Assembly (NCBI GenBank): GCA_028689655.1
Contig: JAQVCT010000007.1
Location: 1 to 64,000 of the forward strand
From: Lachnospiraceae bacterium
GTDB taxonomy: Bacteria; Bacillota; Clostridia; Lachnospirales; Lachnospiraceae
Direction: 5' to 3'
Length of the DNA stretch: 64,000 nucleotides
A model generated the notes under the pieces. That model saw only the letters and a list, made by a program, of their open reading frames with translations, ran no database searches and had not been told where the DNA came from. Below, in pieces: positions 26,065 through 35,870 of the stretch. The position numbers were made by a program, and so were the translations under genes. Numbering within the stretch: the stretch's first letter is position 1; the number at the start of each line of letters is the position of its first letter.

Positions 26065-27450
26065 TCAAAATTTCTTTTTCGCATATGCCACAATTACTTT
26101 TAACGTATTTCTATTGGTCCAAACCGCTATTATAATAAAAATCGGAACAGAAATAATAGAAATAACTTTATTCTCCAAATAATAAATTACCGTTGTTACC
26201 GCTAGGGCAACCACTATTTTACAGTATTGTGTAAAATTATACTTGATATTAAGATACTTTTTGGTATCATGAATACGGTATATCATTGTTATCAAGTAGC
26301 CCACAAATGTAGATATGGAAGCAGCATACAAACCAATCAACCTTATTAGTGCAACATTGACAATAATATTTATTATAGCTGATACTATCGTAGTTTTAGC
26401 AATCTCACCTGTATTTTTTGTTGCAACGTAAACAACACCTAAAAGACCTACTACAACATTCAACAGTGACGCTATTAAGTATATCGGGATGTTATAATAA
26501 GCATCATGATAGGATGGATTAACAAACCAGCCAAATACCAAGGGTAAAACTACAATAATTCCCAGGCACAATGTTGAAAATATAGAAATAACTTTCTCTA
26601 GCATATCAGAAAAAAATTTATCTCTATCTTCATCAAAATAATGAACAGCTGCGGTTTCATGCCAAGCTAACAAGAAAATATTAAAAAATGTCATATATAT
26701 AGCTGGAAACTTATGCGAAACTGCAAGAATACCATTTGCGGCTGACCCAAGAATAATAGTGATAATTACTCTGTCGGAACTATTCATCACCCACACAGAT
26801 AATTGATTCGGTACCAAGGGAACAGAATACTTTAACTCTTCAAGTACCAACCCCTTATCTATATGTTTAAAAGAAATATACTGAATAATTCTAAGTCTAA
26901 AGAAAATAAACAGGCAACAAATAAGATTGCCTGCAAATGTTGCAGCAAGAATTCCAATTGTACCCATTCGTAAAAATGCAATGCATAATACGTTTAAAAC
27001 TATCGTAACCGCAGAACAAAAAAAAGAACCCAGAGCATAATCAATAGTTCTATTTAACCCCCTGGCAATCTGCAAAAATAAATTACTAAAAACGGTTGCT
27101 AAAAGAATAAACACCACCCAAATTTTATATGTGTTACATATAAACAGTGTACTTATTACAGTAAAAATGCTTAAGAAAACAAGAATAAAAAATGCGCTTG
27201 AAATGGTTTTCTTTTTATCTTCCTCGCTACTGCAGTTTAATAAATATCTGAATGCCCCCTGATCCATCATTAAAGAAATAATAGGTATTAGTAACTGAAC
27301 TAAAGTCATTATAAGATCAACCGTTCCATACTCTTCTGTAGATAAAAGAGTTGTGTACAAAGGGAGCAAAAGGAATGTGATAAACTGAGTAGATATTTTA
27401 CCCAATGTAATAATGAATGTTTTCTTTGCTAATTCCACTGATCTACTCAT
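26065..27450 (-). CDS. Polysaccharide flippase, Wzx/MOP family
   Basis: 461 residues, about 12-14 TM helices. The N-terminus (KTFIITLGKISTQFITFLLLPLYTTLLSTEEYGTVDL) is typical of the MOP-exporter polysaccharide family that moves undecaprenyl-linked repeat units across the membrane. The NSSDRVIITIILG and AVSHKFPAIYMTFFNIFLLAWHETA segments are also typical. It belongs to the AT-rich assembly block with the EpsG-like polymerase, matching a Wzx/Wzy-type pathway. Gap to the radical SAM gene is 23 bp. Confidence 0.93.
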   Translation of the reverse strand: MSRSVELAKKTFIITLGKISTQFITFLLLPLYTTLLSTEEYGTVDLIMTLVQLLIPIISLMMDQGAFRYLLNCSSEEDKKKTISSAFFILVFLSIFTVISTLFICNTYKIWVVFILLATVFSNLFLQIARGLNRTIDYALGSFFCSAVTIVLNVLCIAFLRMGTIGILAATFAGNLICCLFIFFRLRIIQYISFKHIDKGLVLEELKYSVPLVPNQLSVWVMNSSDRVIITIILGSAANGILAVSHKFPAIYMTFFNIFLLAWHETAAVHYFDEDRDKFFSDMLEKVISIFSTLCLGIIVVLPLVFGWFVNPSYHDAYYNIPIYLIASLLNVVVGLLGVVYVATKNTGEIAKTTIVSAIINIIVNVALIRLIGLYAASISTFVGYLITMIYRIHDTKKYLNIKYNFTQYCKIVVALAVTTVIYYLENKVISIISVPIFIIIAVWTNRNTLKVIVAYAKKKF

Positions 27451-27473
27451 AAATATTTATCAACCTCATATTA

Positions 27474-28610
27474 TTATTTTATAAAACCTTTGGTAACAAT
27501 TTTTATGTATTTTACCAATTTTCGTTTATTATCTTTTACATCAAAAAAAAGTGTTTTAAGTAAATAAAATGGTGTAATACAAGTAATAAAAATCTTTTCC
27601 ATACTAGTATATTGTTTATTATTGTTATATATCTTCTGAGAAAAGAAATCTTTACATTTAGGTTTCAAAAACTCAGATCCATCATTACATTTTCTATTTC
27701 TAATTTGTGCGTATGTAGGTGCATTTACATCTGGCAACATTCCAAGCGCCACATGTGAATGACCATTAAAGCAAAACGGTTGCAAACATGTATATCCAAC
27801 AGGAAAAAATTGAATCGGTTTAGATGGATCTTCAAATACATTCTGACTAAATGGTCTTCCATAACACTGGCCTGCCTTTCCAGAAGCAAGATCTATTATA
27901 ATACTCCATTTACCAGCATAGCAAAACTCTTTTCTCTTTACACCAAACAAATCCATTTTAAGCTTAAACATCGGTGAATCTAATTTCCCCCATATCTTTT
28001 CATAATCTTTACGCGATAAATTAGTTAATAGTGTTTTTTGTTTATTACCATCATCACGTCCTACCGTAGCATGGCAAAGCGCACCAACATGCTTAATACA
28101 TTGATTAATAATATTATCTACACATTCATTTAAAGAATCGTACGGCATTAACTCTAATGAAAACGAGCACGAAGATTCTTTTATTCGTTTAACATTTTCC
28201 CAAAAATCCTCTTCTTTTTTCTTACCCAACATCTCTTTATAATGATAAGAAATTTTAAAGAACAATCTCTCTTGATAAGACACTGGAAACGCAAGGAATT
28301 TGTCTATAACTTTCTTTACAGAACCATTGGTGATAATTTCAACATAGTGACCTTCTTTTAATAACCCTTCTACTAAGGGTATTAAATCTTTGTATAAAAG
28401 TGTTTCTCCTTTTGCGGTAAGATTAATTAGACAAGTACCGCTTAATCTTTCCCTTGTTAAACTTAATAACATTTGGTCGACAGAATACTTAAACTTTTCT
28501 TTCTCTTCGTTCCATGAATCAGTATGATTGATAAAACAATACTCGCATCGGTTATTACAGATGCTCGTTGGGATATATAACAATATTAATTTAGATATTT
28601 CACTTTGCAT
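27474..28610 (-). CDS. Radical SAM protein in the polysaccharide cluster
   Basis: 378 residues. The radical SAM cluster motif CxxxCxxC is at C18, C22, C25 (SICNNRCEYCF), binding a 4Fe-4S cluster and S-adenosylmethionine. Further Cys residues in the second half (FCYAGKWS, GQCYGRPF, TCLQPFCFNGH, CKDFFSQ) could bind an auxiliary cluster as in SPASM-type enzymes. The substrate is unknown. Radical SAM proteins are uncommon in capsule clusters; modification of a sugar, a lipid-linked intermediate or a peptide is possible. Its start overlaps the pyruvyltransferase stop by 11 bp, so it is translationally coupled. Confidence 0.85.
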   Translation of the reverse strand: MQSEISKLILLYIPTSICNNRCEYCFINHTDSWNEEKEKFKYSVDQMLLSLTRERLSGTCLINLTAKGETLLYKDLIPLVEGLLKEGHYVEIITNGSVKKVIDKFLAFPVSYQERLFFKISYHYKEMLGKKKEEDFWENVKRIKESSCSFSLELMPYDSLNECVDNIINQCIKHVGALCHATVGRDDGNKQKTLLTNLSRKDYEKIWGKLDSPMFKLKMDLFGVKRKEFCYAGKWSIIIDLASGKAGQCYGRPFSQNVFEDPSKPIQFFPVGYTCLQPFCFNGHSHVALGMLPDVNAPTYAQIRNRKCNDGSEFLKPKCKDFFSQKIYNNNKQYTSMEKIFITCITPFYLLKTLFFDVKDNKRKLVKYIKIVTKGFIK

Positions 28611-29652
28611 TTATAAATTCTCCTATTCTATTTGCCAACTCTTCAAAGACTTGTTTGTTCGAGAAAGAATAGTCAATATAATTGGTATTAATAATCATGC
28701 TGATTTCATCACGAAGGTTTAAATAATCTGAAGTTGTAACATAATGTATATTAGGATTATCGCTAAGCCAATTCGATATCGTTTCGCTTACTTTATGTGT
28801 GGAATTATCAAACGCCATACATTTGGTTCTACTTAACATAGCAAATATCATAGAATGAAGTCTATTGGTAATAACTAAGTTACTCTGACCATACTCTTCT
28901 AATTTATCGTGAATAATTTTACTTCTTAATGCTAATGGGACAATTTTATTTTTTATAACAGTGCTAGACTCTGTATGTTCTAACTTCAATTCTTCTAATA
29001 TTTTTTTTATTGTAAAATTTAAATTTTTGTTAATTGACTCCCTGTCATTTCTTATTGACAATATAACGCCGTGTTTAGCGTCATTTTTATTTAAGTAAAC
29101 TGAACTAAACAAAGTAATATCTGGAGATAACAAAACTCTATCGCATGGTAATTTCAATACCTCTATCGCAGTAACATAAGATTTTTTCTCTCTGACACAC
29201 AATAAAACATTTTTAAAAGAATGTAATATTTCTCCAATTTCATCAGCGTCGTTGTATTTTCCTTGAGCCGAAAAATGAATTGTTTGAGGAAAAATAACAA
29301 TCTTGTTTCTGGGCCATTGGCGAATTATTTGACAGATTATATTAGAATCCTCATAATCATTGCCAAGCCAACCTCCGCCAACAATGAAAATAATATCTGT
29401 CTGCCTAAGTTTAATTGTTTTACCAAATAAATCATAATAGAACTCAGGTATATCAACTACTGTTTGAAAGCCCAATTTTTGAATAAAATTAATACAATTA
29501 TCTGCAATCAAATGATCTCCGAGATTAGAATGAACCGGACTTCCAATTAACACAGCCCTTCGTTCACCTTTTGTTTTAATTTGGGCTTTAAGAAAAAAAA
29601 TATCCGGGCGACCAACTATTATTTTTATTAGTTTATTAATACGCTTGTCCAT
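28600..29652 (-). CDS. Polysaccharide pyruvyl transferase family protein
   Basis: 350 residues with the PF04230 pattern: IGSPVHSNLGDHLIADNCINF near the N-terminus, FIVGGGWLGNDYED, IIRQWPRNKIVIFPQTIHFS, and ITNRLHSMIFAMLSRTKCMAFDN near the C-terminus. Members transfer pyruvate from phosphoenolpyruvate to make ketal groups on polysaccharide sugars, or act in related steps. Expected to be cytoplasmic. It lies between the GT2 and radical SAM genes with near-zero gaps. Confidence 0.92.
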   Translation of the reverse strand: MDKRINKLIKIIVGRPDIFFLKAQIKTKGERRAVLIGSPVHSNLGDHLIADNCINFIQKLGFQTVVDIPEFYYDLFGKTIKLRQTDIIFIVGGGWLGNDYEDSNIICQIIRQWPRNKIVIFPQTIHFSAQGKYNDADEIGEILHSFKNVLLCVREKKSYVTAIEVLKLPCDRVLLSPDITLFSSVYLNKNDAKHGVILSIRNDRESINKNLNFTIKKILEELKLEHTESSTVIKNKIVPLALRSKIIHDKLEEYGQSNLVITNRLHSMIFAMLSRTKCMAFDNSTHKVSETISNWLSDNPNIHYVTTSDYLNLRDEISMIINTNYIDYSFSNKQVFEELANRIGEFINAK

Positions 29653-29653
29653 T

Positions 29654-30658
29654 TTATCTCATTTTACTCCTCAACAAAATCATGTATAACTTATAGAACA
29701 ACTTGTATAAATGAAAATTGACTCCTATTAAAATTAATTCAATTTTTTTCACACCACTTAATAATCTACAATCTACTATATTTCTCCTAAACTTACGAGA
29801 TATATTTTGAGCATACTCAATATATTCTTTATCATTATGGTTTGCCTTTATCATCATATTTGCAACAACAATAACCCAGTATACGAAGCCAACATCTGCA
29901 TCTTCATGGTAATTACAATTATTACAAATAAAATCATATGTTTCTTTTGTTGATTTATATAAATCCATTGATTTTTCATTAAACTTGCTCTGTCCTATCG
30001 ATCCAAGTCTATGGCAATAAACATAAAAAAGTAGATCTGTACTAAGAATAAGTTTTGCTTTAGAAATATATTTGTATGTTGTGAACATATCTTCATACAA
30101 TTTACCAACTGGGTACCGAATTCCCTCAAACAAGGATTTTTTTATAATCTTATTACATGTTATTACATCAATATAATTATCAAAAAACAGTACATTTAAC
30201 GCTTCATCAGTCGTGAATAGTTTAATTTTTGCTTTATCAACATTTATATTTGATAATAAAACATCCTTTTCCGCATACACATCCAAATGTTTAAAACATA
30301 ATACATCGTAATTATAACTTTCAAGAAGATTAATAGCATATTTATATAAACCAGGCAAAACATAATCATCACTATCAATGAACGAAATATATTTTCCTAA
30401 AGCATTATCTATACATACATTTCTAACATAAGCTAATCCATGATTATTTTGATGTACAATTCGTACAAAATTGTATTTTTCTTTGTATAGTTGGCAAATT
30501 TTCAATGATCCATCACTTGATCCATCATCAACAAGCAATACCTCGATAAGATTTGGAAATTCAGCTACTTGACTTACAATGCTGTCTAAACATCTTTTTA
30601 TATACTTTTCAACATCATATACAGGAATAGCAATAGTTATAATAATATCTTCATTCAT
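29654..30658 (-). CDS. Glycosyltransferase family 2
   Basis: 334 residues from MNEDIIITIAIPVYD; the chosen ATG at 30656-30658 follows GGAGATAAATATA, while an ATG five codons earlier overlaps the polymerase stop without its own site. GT-A fold motifs: TIAIPVYDVEKYIKRCLDSI, EVLLVDDGSSDGSLKIC, and ISFIDSDDYVLPGLYKYA with the metal-binding DSDD. The C-terminal part is basic and amphipathic (YKLFYKLYMILLRSKMR), suggesting membrane association. It adds one sugar of the repeat unit; donor and acceptor cannot be read from sequence. Confidence 0.93.
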   Translation of the reverse strand: MNEDIIITIAIPVYDVEKYIKRCLDSIVSQVAEFPNLIEVLLVDDGSSDGSLKICQLYKEKYNFVRIVHQNNHGLAYVRNVCIDNALGKYISFIDSDDYVLPGLYKYAINLLESYNYDVLCFKHLDVYAEKDVLLSNINVDKAKIKLFTTDEALNVLFFDNYIDVITCNKIIKKSLFEGIRYPVGKLYEDMFTTYKYISKAKLILSTDLLFYVYCHRLGSIGQSKFNEKSMDLYKSTKETYDFICNNCNYHEDADVGFVYWVIVVANMMIKANHNDKEYIEYAQNISRKFRRNIVDCRLLSGVKKIELILIGVNFHLYKLFYKLYMILLRSKMR

Positions 30659-30672
30659 TATATTTATCTCCA

Positions 30673-31770
30673 TTAATATGTAAATATACTTTTATAAGGC
30701 AATATACCGTACCAATCGTTGAATACTATGCCATATATATTAATACCAAGTATAAATATCACATATAAAGTAGCTATAAATATTCTATTTTTCGTACTTT
30801 TAATAAGTGATAAAGCATACGGTACTGATAACAAATAATATGCTTTTGTAAAATACAAAAACCTATCCATTAAAGGAAGAAATGTTGAACAAACAGCAAA
30901 AATCAACCCCAAATATGCCATATTAATCTGAAATATTCCCGCTTCTTGTTCCGTAATTTTTCTGTATACGTATAAATAAAGTACTAAAACAGAAATTGAA
31001 ATTATCAGCCCATAAAGATTCGTTGAAATATAATTTAAATATGTGCCTTTTTCAATGTATGAGTTTGATTTTGGCAACAACGTCATTAAACTCAAAAAAA
31101 TATTAAAAACCCTATCTTTTAATACAAATAAAACTCCAACCGTAATAATAAATACAATATAGTTAAGCTTCACCTTCCTAAAAAAGAAGAGTGGAAAAGT
31201 AATTAGGGCACTTGAATGGAATAAACTTGCAATTAACATAGTTATCATATATTTTTTCAGATTATTCTCTTGTATATATCTAAACGAATATAAAAAAATT
31301 GCAATAACAATATACTGTCTTATACCATTAAAGCTATCAAAATACATACCTTGAGCAAAAAATAATATTATACTTAGTATAAATGATTCGCTTTTTTCGA
31401 AACTTTTAACAAAAGTAGTAATTGTAATTGCAGATACTAGCAAAAACATGAACCATGGATCATGAACAAATTTAGAGCATATTTTTACAAGCCATGTAAA
31501 CCCAACCTCAAAATGAGTATAAACTATGTTATCATTTGCTATCTCGTAAAAACCACGTTCATATATTTTCACGTAATCATTCGCTATTCCATATCTTAGT
31601 CCTGATAGCAAAATACATGGCAAAAAAGCTATGCAAAAAACAATGTATCTTTGTATTATTTTTAATTTAATTTTACTTAGGGATTTTTTAACTTTTAATT
31701 CAATATTTATATATTTTCTGTAAAATAGAGAAGCTATAACCGTATAAACACCTATAATAACATAAATCAT
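30673..31770 (-). CDS. EpsG/Wzy-type polysaccharide polymerase
   Basis: 365 residues, about ten TM helices. It carries the EpsG family signature LLSGLRYGIANDYVKIYERGF and a following FEVGFTWLVKICSKF, typical of Gram-positive repeat-unit polymerases. Further motifs include GIRQYIVIAIFLYSFRYI. The ATG at 31768-31770 is preferred over a GTG four codons upstream that would overlap its own ribosome site. The stop overlaps the region of the GT2 start. Confidence 0.9.
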   Translation of the reverse strand: MIYVIIGVYTVIASLFYRKYINIELKVKKSLSKIKLKIIQRYIVFCIAFLPCILLSGLRYGIANDYVKIYERGFYEIANDNIVYTHFEVGFTWLVKICSKFVHDPWFMFLLVSAITITTFVKSFEKSESFILSIILFFAQGMYFDSFNGIRQYIVIAIFLYSFRYIQENNLKKYMITMLIASLFHSSALITFPLFFFRKVKLNYIVFIITVGVLFVLKDRVFNIFLSLMTLLPKSNSYIEKGTYLNYISTNLYGLIISISVLVLYLYVYRKITEQEAGIFQINMAYLGLIFAVCSTFLPLMDRFLYFTKAYYLLSVPYALSLIKSTKNRIFIATLYVIFILGINIYGIVFNDWYGILPYKSIFTY

Positions 31771-31788
31771 ATATCTTACCACTCCTCA

Positions 31789-33666
31789 TCATTTTCCCTT
31801 TATAAACTTTAATATTCGATAATAATCAATATTTACTTTAAACAGCCTTCTTAAAAAGCCAATTTTCCAACCAGCTGAGGATAAGTCCTTTTTTAATTTC
31901 TTTGGTTTTAGTATATATGTCTTGAGTTTCTGCGGTTTAGCCAAATAATAATTTCCACTCTCGTAATACGTCAAATCACCTAAAAGGTTGAGCTCATAGC
32001 TACTTGGATTCCTACAGACTCTTATTAATCTAGCTAGTGATACCTCAGAAGTAATTGAGTCATTTGATTGTGCACTATGTTTAGCAGCAAAATCAAGCAC
32101 ACCGTTTTGCATATCAATAATAATTTTCTTTTCACTTTCCCCATATTCAAATTCTGACAGTACAGGTTCAACAGTTCCTCGCTCAGTTTCAATATATTTT
32201 TCTACAGATCCCTCTGGCGCAAGAAATGGATATTCGATTAAAGCTGCTGCGAATTCCTGTATTCCAATGCTTGGATCAACAAAAGATTTTTTAATTATTG
32301 AAGACGCATGAGTATCTGTTCCAAAATAGTACCCAATTATTTTCAATCCAGTAATTTCAGTTAACATATTTTGGATAGTCCCTGCCCAGCCAATATCCAC
32401 AACAGCTACGTTGCCACATTTTTTTTTTGATTTGATATATCTATTAAATAAAATATTCTCACGCTTACACTCAGGTTGTAATAAAGATAACAAGCAATTA
32501 CAAAAAGAATTAAGATTTTTATTTGTTAAAATTTCACCTGGAAAAAAAGTACTGTCTTCATCTAGATTGTAGTTTGAAATTGCTTTTTGATATAAATCTT
32601 TATTTGCACCTAATTTACAACATAAGTCCTTCAACGACAGTAATGTATGTTGTGGAAATAAAGCGACAAGGCTATCTAAATTCTTTTTATTATATAGACT
32701 GGATAATCTAATTGCTTTTCTTGAAACATATAAATAATCTGTTTTGCCGGCGTATTCCGGATACAGCAAATTAAAAACACGCTTAATTAGATAACCATCT
32801 CTAGCTTGAAAAAAAATTATATCCACATTGGTTTTTTCTATTTCATTAAATAACCATTTGCAGAATCCAATAACCGAGGGTCCAAAAACCTCAGAAGCAA
32901 AGGAATAATAATCAGAGTTTTCTTTTGCTTCATAATTACAGGAATCCTTGTGTTTATGTACTATCGAACAATTACTTGCTACAGGAAAATCATTTAAAGC
33001 ATCATAAGTACTATCTGTTTTCTTTCTATTTACATGATAAGCTCCAAATCCATGCAATCTTGCCTGAATATAATCTGATTTCAGTGCATCTCCAATGTGA
33101 ACAATACTTTTTCCTTGATACTTTTCAACCACCTTTTTATACAGACTACCATTTTTTTTTGTCATTCCATATTCTGAAGAAACAAATATATCTGAATTAT
33201 GATTATATCCATTTATTTCGAGAATATTTTTAATATTGTCTTTTGATAAATACATATCCGATATTATTATTATTTGTTTATTATTTGCAACGCACCAATC
33301 ATATACATCTTTTAACTTAGAATTTGCAACGCACATAGAATACTCTATATTTATTTCTTCTTCCTTAAGTTCCTTAATATACTCAAATTTTTCTAAACTG
33401 AATGAACTATATACATCGTCTATTGTTATTTCTTTTTTCTCTGATCTGTCTCTAGCTTCAGATTCAGCTATAATGCGAGCAGAAGTAATCTCCTCAATTG
33501 AAAATGGAATGTTATACTTTTCTTTTATCGCTTTTGCAGACAGTGAAAACACATTATTTGGATTTATGCATTTTCTCTTAATAAGAGTGTCAAAAACATC
33601 AAAAGAAACTATGTCATATTTTCGAATTTTACCAATAATGTCTTTTTTGTCCAATATGTGTTTCAT
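31789..33666 (-). CDS. HAD-superfamily hydrolase-like protein of polysaccharide clusters (COG5610-like)
   Basis: 625 residues. The N-terminal 230 residues are a HAD domain: motif I VSFDVFDTLIKR (DxDxT class), motif II IIIISDMYLSKDN, motif IV SIVHIGDALKSDYIQAR. The remaining 400 residues contain IIFFQARDGYLIKRVFNLLY, YLYVSRKAIRLSS and VAVVDIGWAGTIQNMLTEIT, the large C-terminal region seen in HAD proteins encoded in capsule and O-antigen clusters. It may act in sugar-phosphate transfer or removal, but the family is not well characterised. The start is the ATG at 33664-33666, after GAGGTTAAA. Confidence 0.85.
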   Translation of the reverse strand: MKHILDKKDIIGKIRKYDIVSFDVFDTLIKRKCINPNNVFSLSAKAIKEKYNIPFSIEEITSARIIAESEARDRSEKKEITIDDVYSSFSLEKFEYIKELKEEEINIEYSMCVANSKLKDVYDWCVANNKQIIIISDMYLSKDNIKNILEINGYNHNSDIFVSSEYGMTKKNGSLYKKVVEKYQGKSIVHIGDALKSDYIQARLHGFGAYHVNRKKTDSTYDALNDFPVASNCSIVHKHKDSCNYEAKENSDYYSFASEVFGPSVIGFCKWLFNEIEKTNVDIIFFQARDGYLIKRVFNLLYPEYAGKTDYLYVSRKAIRLSSLYNKKNLDSLVALFPQHTLLSLKDLCCKLGANKDLYQKAISNYNLDEDSTFFPGEILTNKNLNSFCNCLLSLLQPECKRENILFNRYIKSKKKCGNVAVVDIGWAGTIQNMLTEITGLKIIGYYFGTDTHASSIIKKSFVDPSIGIQEFAAALIEYPFLAPEGSVEKYIETERGTVEPVLSEFEYGESEKKIIIDMQNGVLDFAAKHSAQSNDSITSEVSLARLIRVCRNPSSYELNLLGDLTYYESGNYYLAKPQKLKTYILKPKKLKKDLSSAGWKIGFLRRLFKVNIDYYRILKFIKGK

Positions 33667-33685
33667 TTTAACCTCATACAATTTA

Positions 33686-34754
33686 TTAGAATACTAAACT
33701 ATTATAAAAAGCTATGTATTTTTTCTTCATATCTTCAGTATTGTAAATCTCCAGAACATCCTGGTACGCTTTTTGTGGAAGTTCTTTCGGAAACGCCTTC
33801 ATTGCAGCTTTAATCTTTTCTGCATACTCCTCAGCAGTTTCACAAACATAACCATTAATGCCATCACTAATAACACTTTTGTTGCCCATCACGTTGCTAA
33901 CAAGGATAAGTTTTTTTATAAACATGTTTTCAATTAAACTCATAGCAATTGCTTCGCCTAGTGAACACAGAATGAAAGCATCTGCTCCTTTTGCCATTGC
34001 CAAAGCCTCTTTACGTGGTTTCCATCCAGTTACTTCCATATTCGGCGCCGTTAGCTCATTCTCCTGTTCGCCGTTTCCAATCCAGATAAATCTTGCTTCA
34101 GGTACCAACTCTGCGATTCGATTAAACAATTTTGGCTGCTTCTGTGTGCAAGCTCGACCTAATGTTAAAACAGTGAACTTCTCATTTTTGATTGGTACAA
34201 TTCCGTCAAGGGATGCCGAAAGTTCTGCAAGGTTCACTCCAGTTTCAACATAGGCAGTCCGCTTCGAGAACTTCTTAGCTTCCTCATCCTCACTCTCACA
34301 GCAAGTCAATGTGATAGCTCTGTTTCCAAGAATTTTTTCTGCTGTTTTATAAAACTGACTCTTCTTTCCTGGCCCCATAAGGACATGTGCGTAACCATGG
34401 GGTGTATAAAGAATAGTATTTTTTTTTTCCGTTATATGCAAGTCTTCCCAAACCACCAGCAACTGAGGAATGTAAATGGATAATATCAGGATTTATATTG
34501 GCCTCAATTTTTCTTAATTCCTGAATTGCAGCAATGTCATTTTTAATACTTGTAAGCCCTTTTACACCTACATGTTTCATTTCAATGAGGTGCACCTTAT
34601 GGTCAAGAAATTCCTTATAATTTTTTGGTGTCTGAGGTCTGAGCGAATAAGCAAGATAAACATCAAAATTATTCACCATATCATTACAAAGTTGAGATAC
34701 ATAAGTGAACACACCACCGCCAAAGGCCTCACAAACCATTAATATTTTCTTCAT
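33686..34754 (-). pseudogene. Glycosyltransferase family 4, interrupted at an A10 tract (possible phase-variable gene)
   Basis: The N-terminal part (MKKILMVCEAFGGGVFTYVS, NPDIIHLHSSVAGGLGRLAY) and the C-terminal part (NTILYTPHGYAHVLMGPGK, FTVLTLGRACTQKQPKLF, ADAFILCSLGEAIAMSLIEN) are the two halves of one GT-B glycosyltransferase. They are in different frames. The switch point is a run of ten A on the coding strand (T run at 34419-34428). With nine A the frame would read Y-N-G-K-K-N-T-I-L-Y-T-P-H-G through the junction and give a normal protein of about 355 residues. As written, the first frame ends about 25 codons later. Both halves are otherwise undamaged, which favours reversible slippage or a sequencing error over old decay. 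Confidence 0.88.
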
Positions 34755-34784
34755 TTTTTATTCCCCTAACTCCTTATTAGACAT

Positions 34785-34940
34785 CTACAACCCAGAAGTA
34801 AATACTGCATCAATGTCGCAGTATTTATATTTTCCAAATCGTCCGCCAAAGCTTACTTTTTCTTCCTTATAAGCTAATTCTTTGTACGATGTATACAACT
34901 GTGCGTTCTTCTCATCGTTATGCTTTTTGTTTATAAATTT
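34785..34940 (-). pseudogene. C-terminal remnant of UDP-galactopyranose mutase
   Basis: The minus strand reads NDEKNAQLYTSYKELAYKEE followed by KVSFGGRFGKYKYCDIDAVF and a stop at 34785-34787. The last part matches the C-terminal end of Glf-type UDP-galactopyranose mutases (E-K-V-x-F-G-G-R-x-x-x-Y-x-Y-x-D-M-D). Only about 50 codons remain; no FAD-binding part is seen. It suggests the ancestral cluster made galactofuranose. Confidence 0.65.
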
Positions 34941-35041
34941 TTTCTCTCACTTTTGTCTCTTATCATAAGCTAAGGAACACTCTTTCCCTCTTCACTCCTA
35001 AGAGCATTCCCAGACCTATGATCCTCTTATTTCTTTTAAAT

Positions 35042-35078
35042 GGGATTGCCGCACGTATATACGGGCTACGGCAATCCC
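35042..35078 (-). terminator. Hairpin downstream of the Ala/Ser-rich protein gene
   Basis: Ten-bp stem GGGATTGCCG / CGGCAATCCC (35042-35051, 35069-35078) with a 17-nt loop that itself contains CGTATATACG. It is followed on the minus strand by ATTT and an A-rich stretch, so termination may be partial. Confidence 0.6.
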
Positions 35079-35120
35079 GGTGAAGATCACATGTGTTGAT
35101 CAAATGTTGTTACTTTGTTA

Positions 35121-35753
35121 CTATGCGTTTATTACTGATAATACACAGTTTGCAGGTACTGTAACGATGATGGTACCGTTAGCTGCGATCACTGGTGCGA
35201 TGACTGTGAACTGTCCTGTAGTAGCATCGAATGCTACGAGACGGATGTTAGCAGCGTCCACTCCTGCTAATGCAGGTACGCTGATTGCTGTTGTTACTGT
35301 TGTAACAGAAGCATCTACGCTGGATACGTTGAAAGCAAATGTCTGGGCAAGGTTCCAGCCTGGAGCGATTGCTCCAAGTACAGCATTTACGTATGCTGTA
35401 GCGCTCTCATTGACTGCTGCTACATTTACTTTTGCTGCTACTTCCTGGCCGTTCACTACGACTTTCTGTACAGGCTGTACTGCTGCTACCACAGCGGCCT
35501 GAGCTGCTGTTGATGTGGAAGCCACTGACTGTACTGCTGCGGCTGCAGGTGTGGAAGCTACGATAGCTGCTGTGCCTGTTGCTGCTGTTTTAGCCGTTGT
35601 GGATGTGCTTGTGGAAGCTGATGATGAAGATGATGATGATGAATGTTTGCTTCCTGAGCTGCTTGATGATGTTGGGCTTTCTGCTGCGCATACGGACATT
35701 GTCATGGACAATGCTGTTACCACAGCAAGACCTAATGCAAGATATTTTTTCAT
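35121..35753 (-). CDS. Secreted Ser/Ala-rich protein
   Basis: 210 residues: signal peptide (MKKYLALGLAVVTALSMTMSVCAA), a Ser/Thr tract (SSSSSGSKHSSSSSSSSAST), an Ala/Val-rich region with AAAAVQSVASTSTAAQAAVV, then a compact C-terminal domain (WNLAQTFAFNV, PALAGVDAANIRLVAFDATT, TIIVTVPANCVLSV). No anchor motif or known family is seen. It has a strong GGAGG site. It sits between the regulatory/export genes of the capsule locus and the sugar-assembly genes and has its own terminator-like hairpin, so it may be a highly translated exported component or marker of the locus boundary. Function unknown. Confidence 0.8.
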   Translation of the reverse strand: MKKYLALGLAVVTALSMTMSVCAAESPTSSSSSGSKHSSSSSSSSASTSTSTTAKTAATGTAAIVASTPAAAAVQSVASTSTAAQAAVVAAVQPVQKVVVNGQEVAAKVNVAAVNESATAYVNAVLGAIAPGWNLAQTFAFNVSSVDASVTTVTTAISVPALAGVDAANIRLVAFDATTGQFTVIAPVIAANGTIIVTVPANCVLSVINA

Positions 35754-35870
35754 AATAGGTAAATTCCTCCTTTCATTCGTACTATGTGATCTTCTCTATA
35801 TCAATCATCCATTGCTGAATGAGCGATACCTGTCTGTTGTTCCTGATCTATTGTCTAAGGTCATATTTGA

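Noticed and set aside
33686..34754. Two separate small glycosyltransferase genes
   Set aside because: The N- and C-terminal halves fit one GT-B enzyme and meet at a homopolymer run; the second half has no ribosome site of its own.
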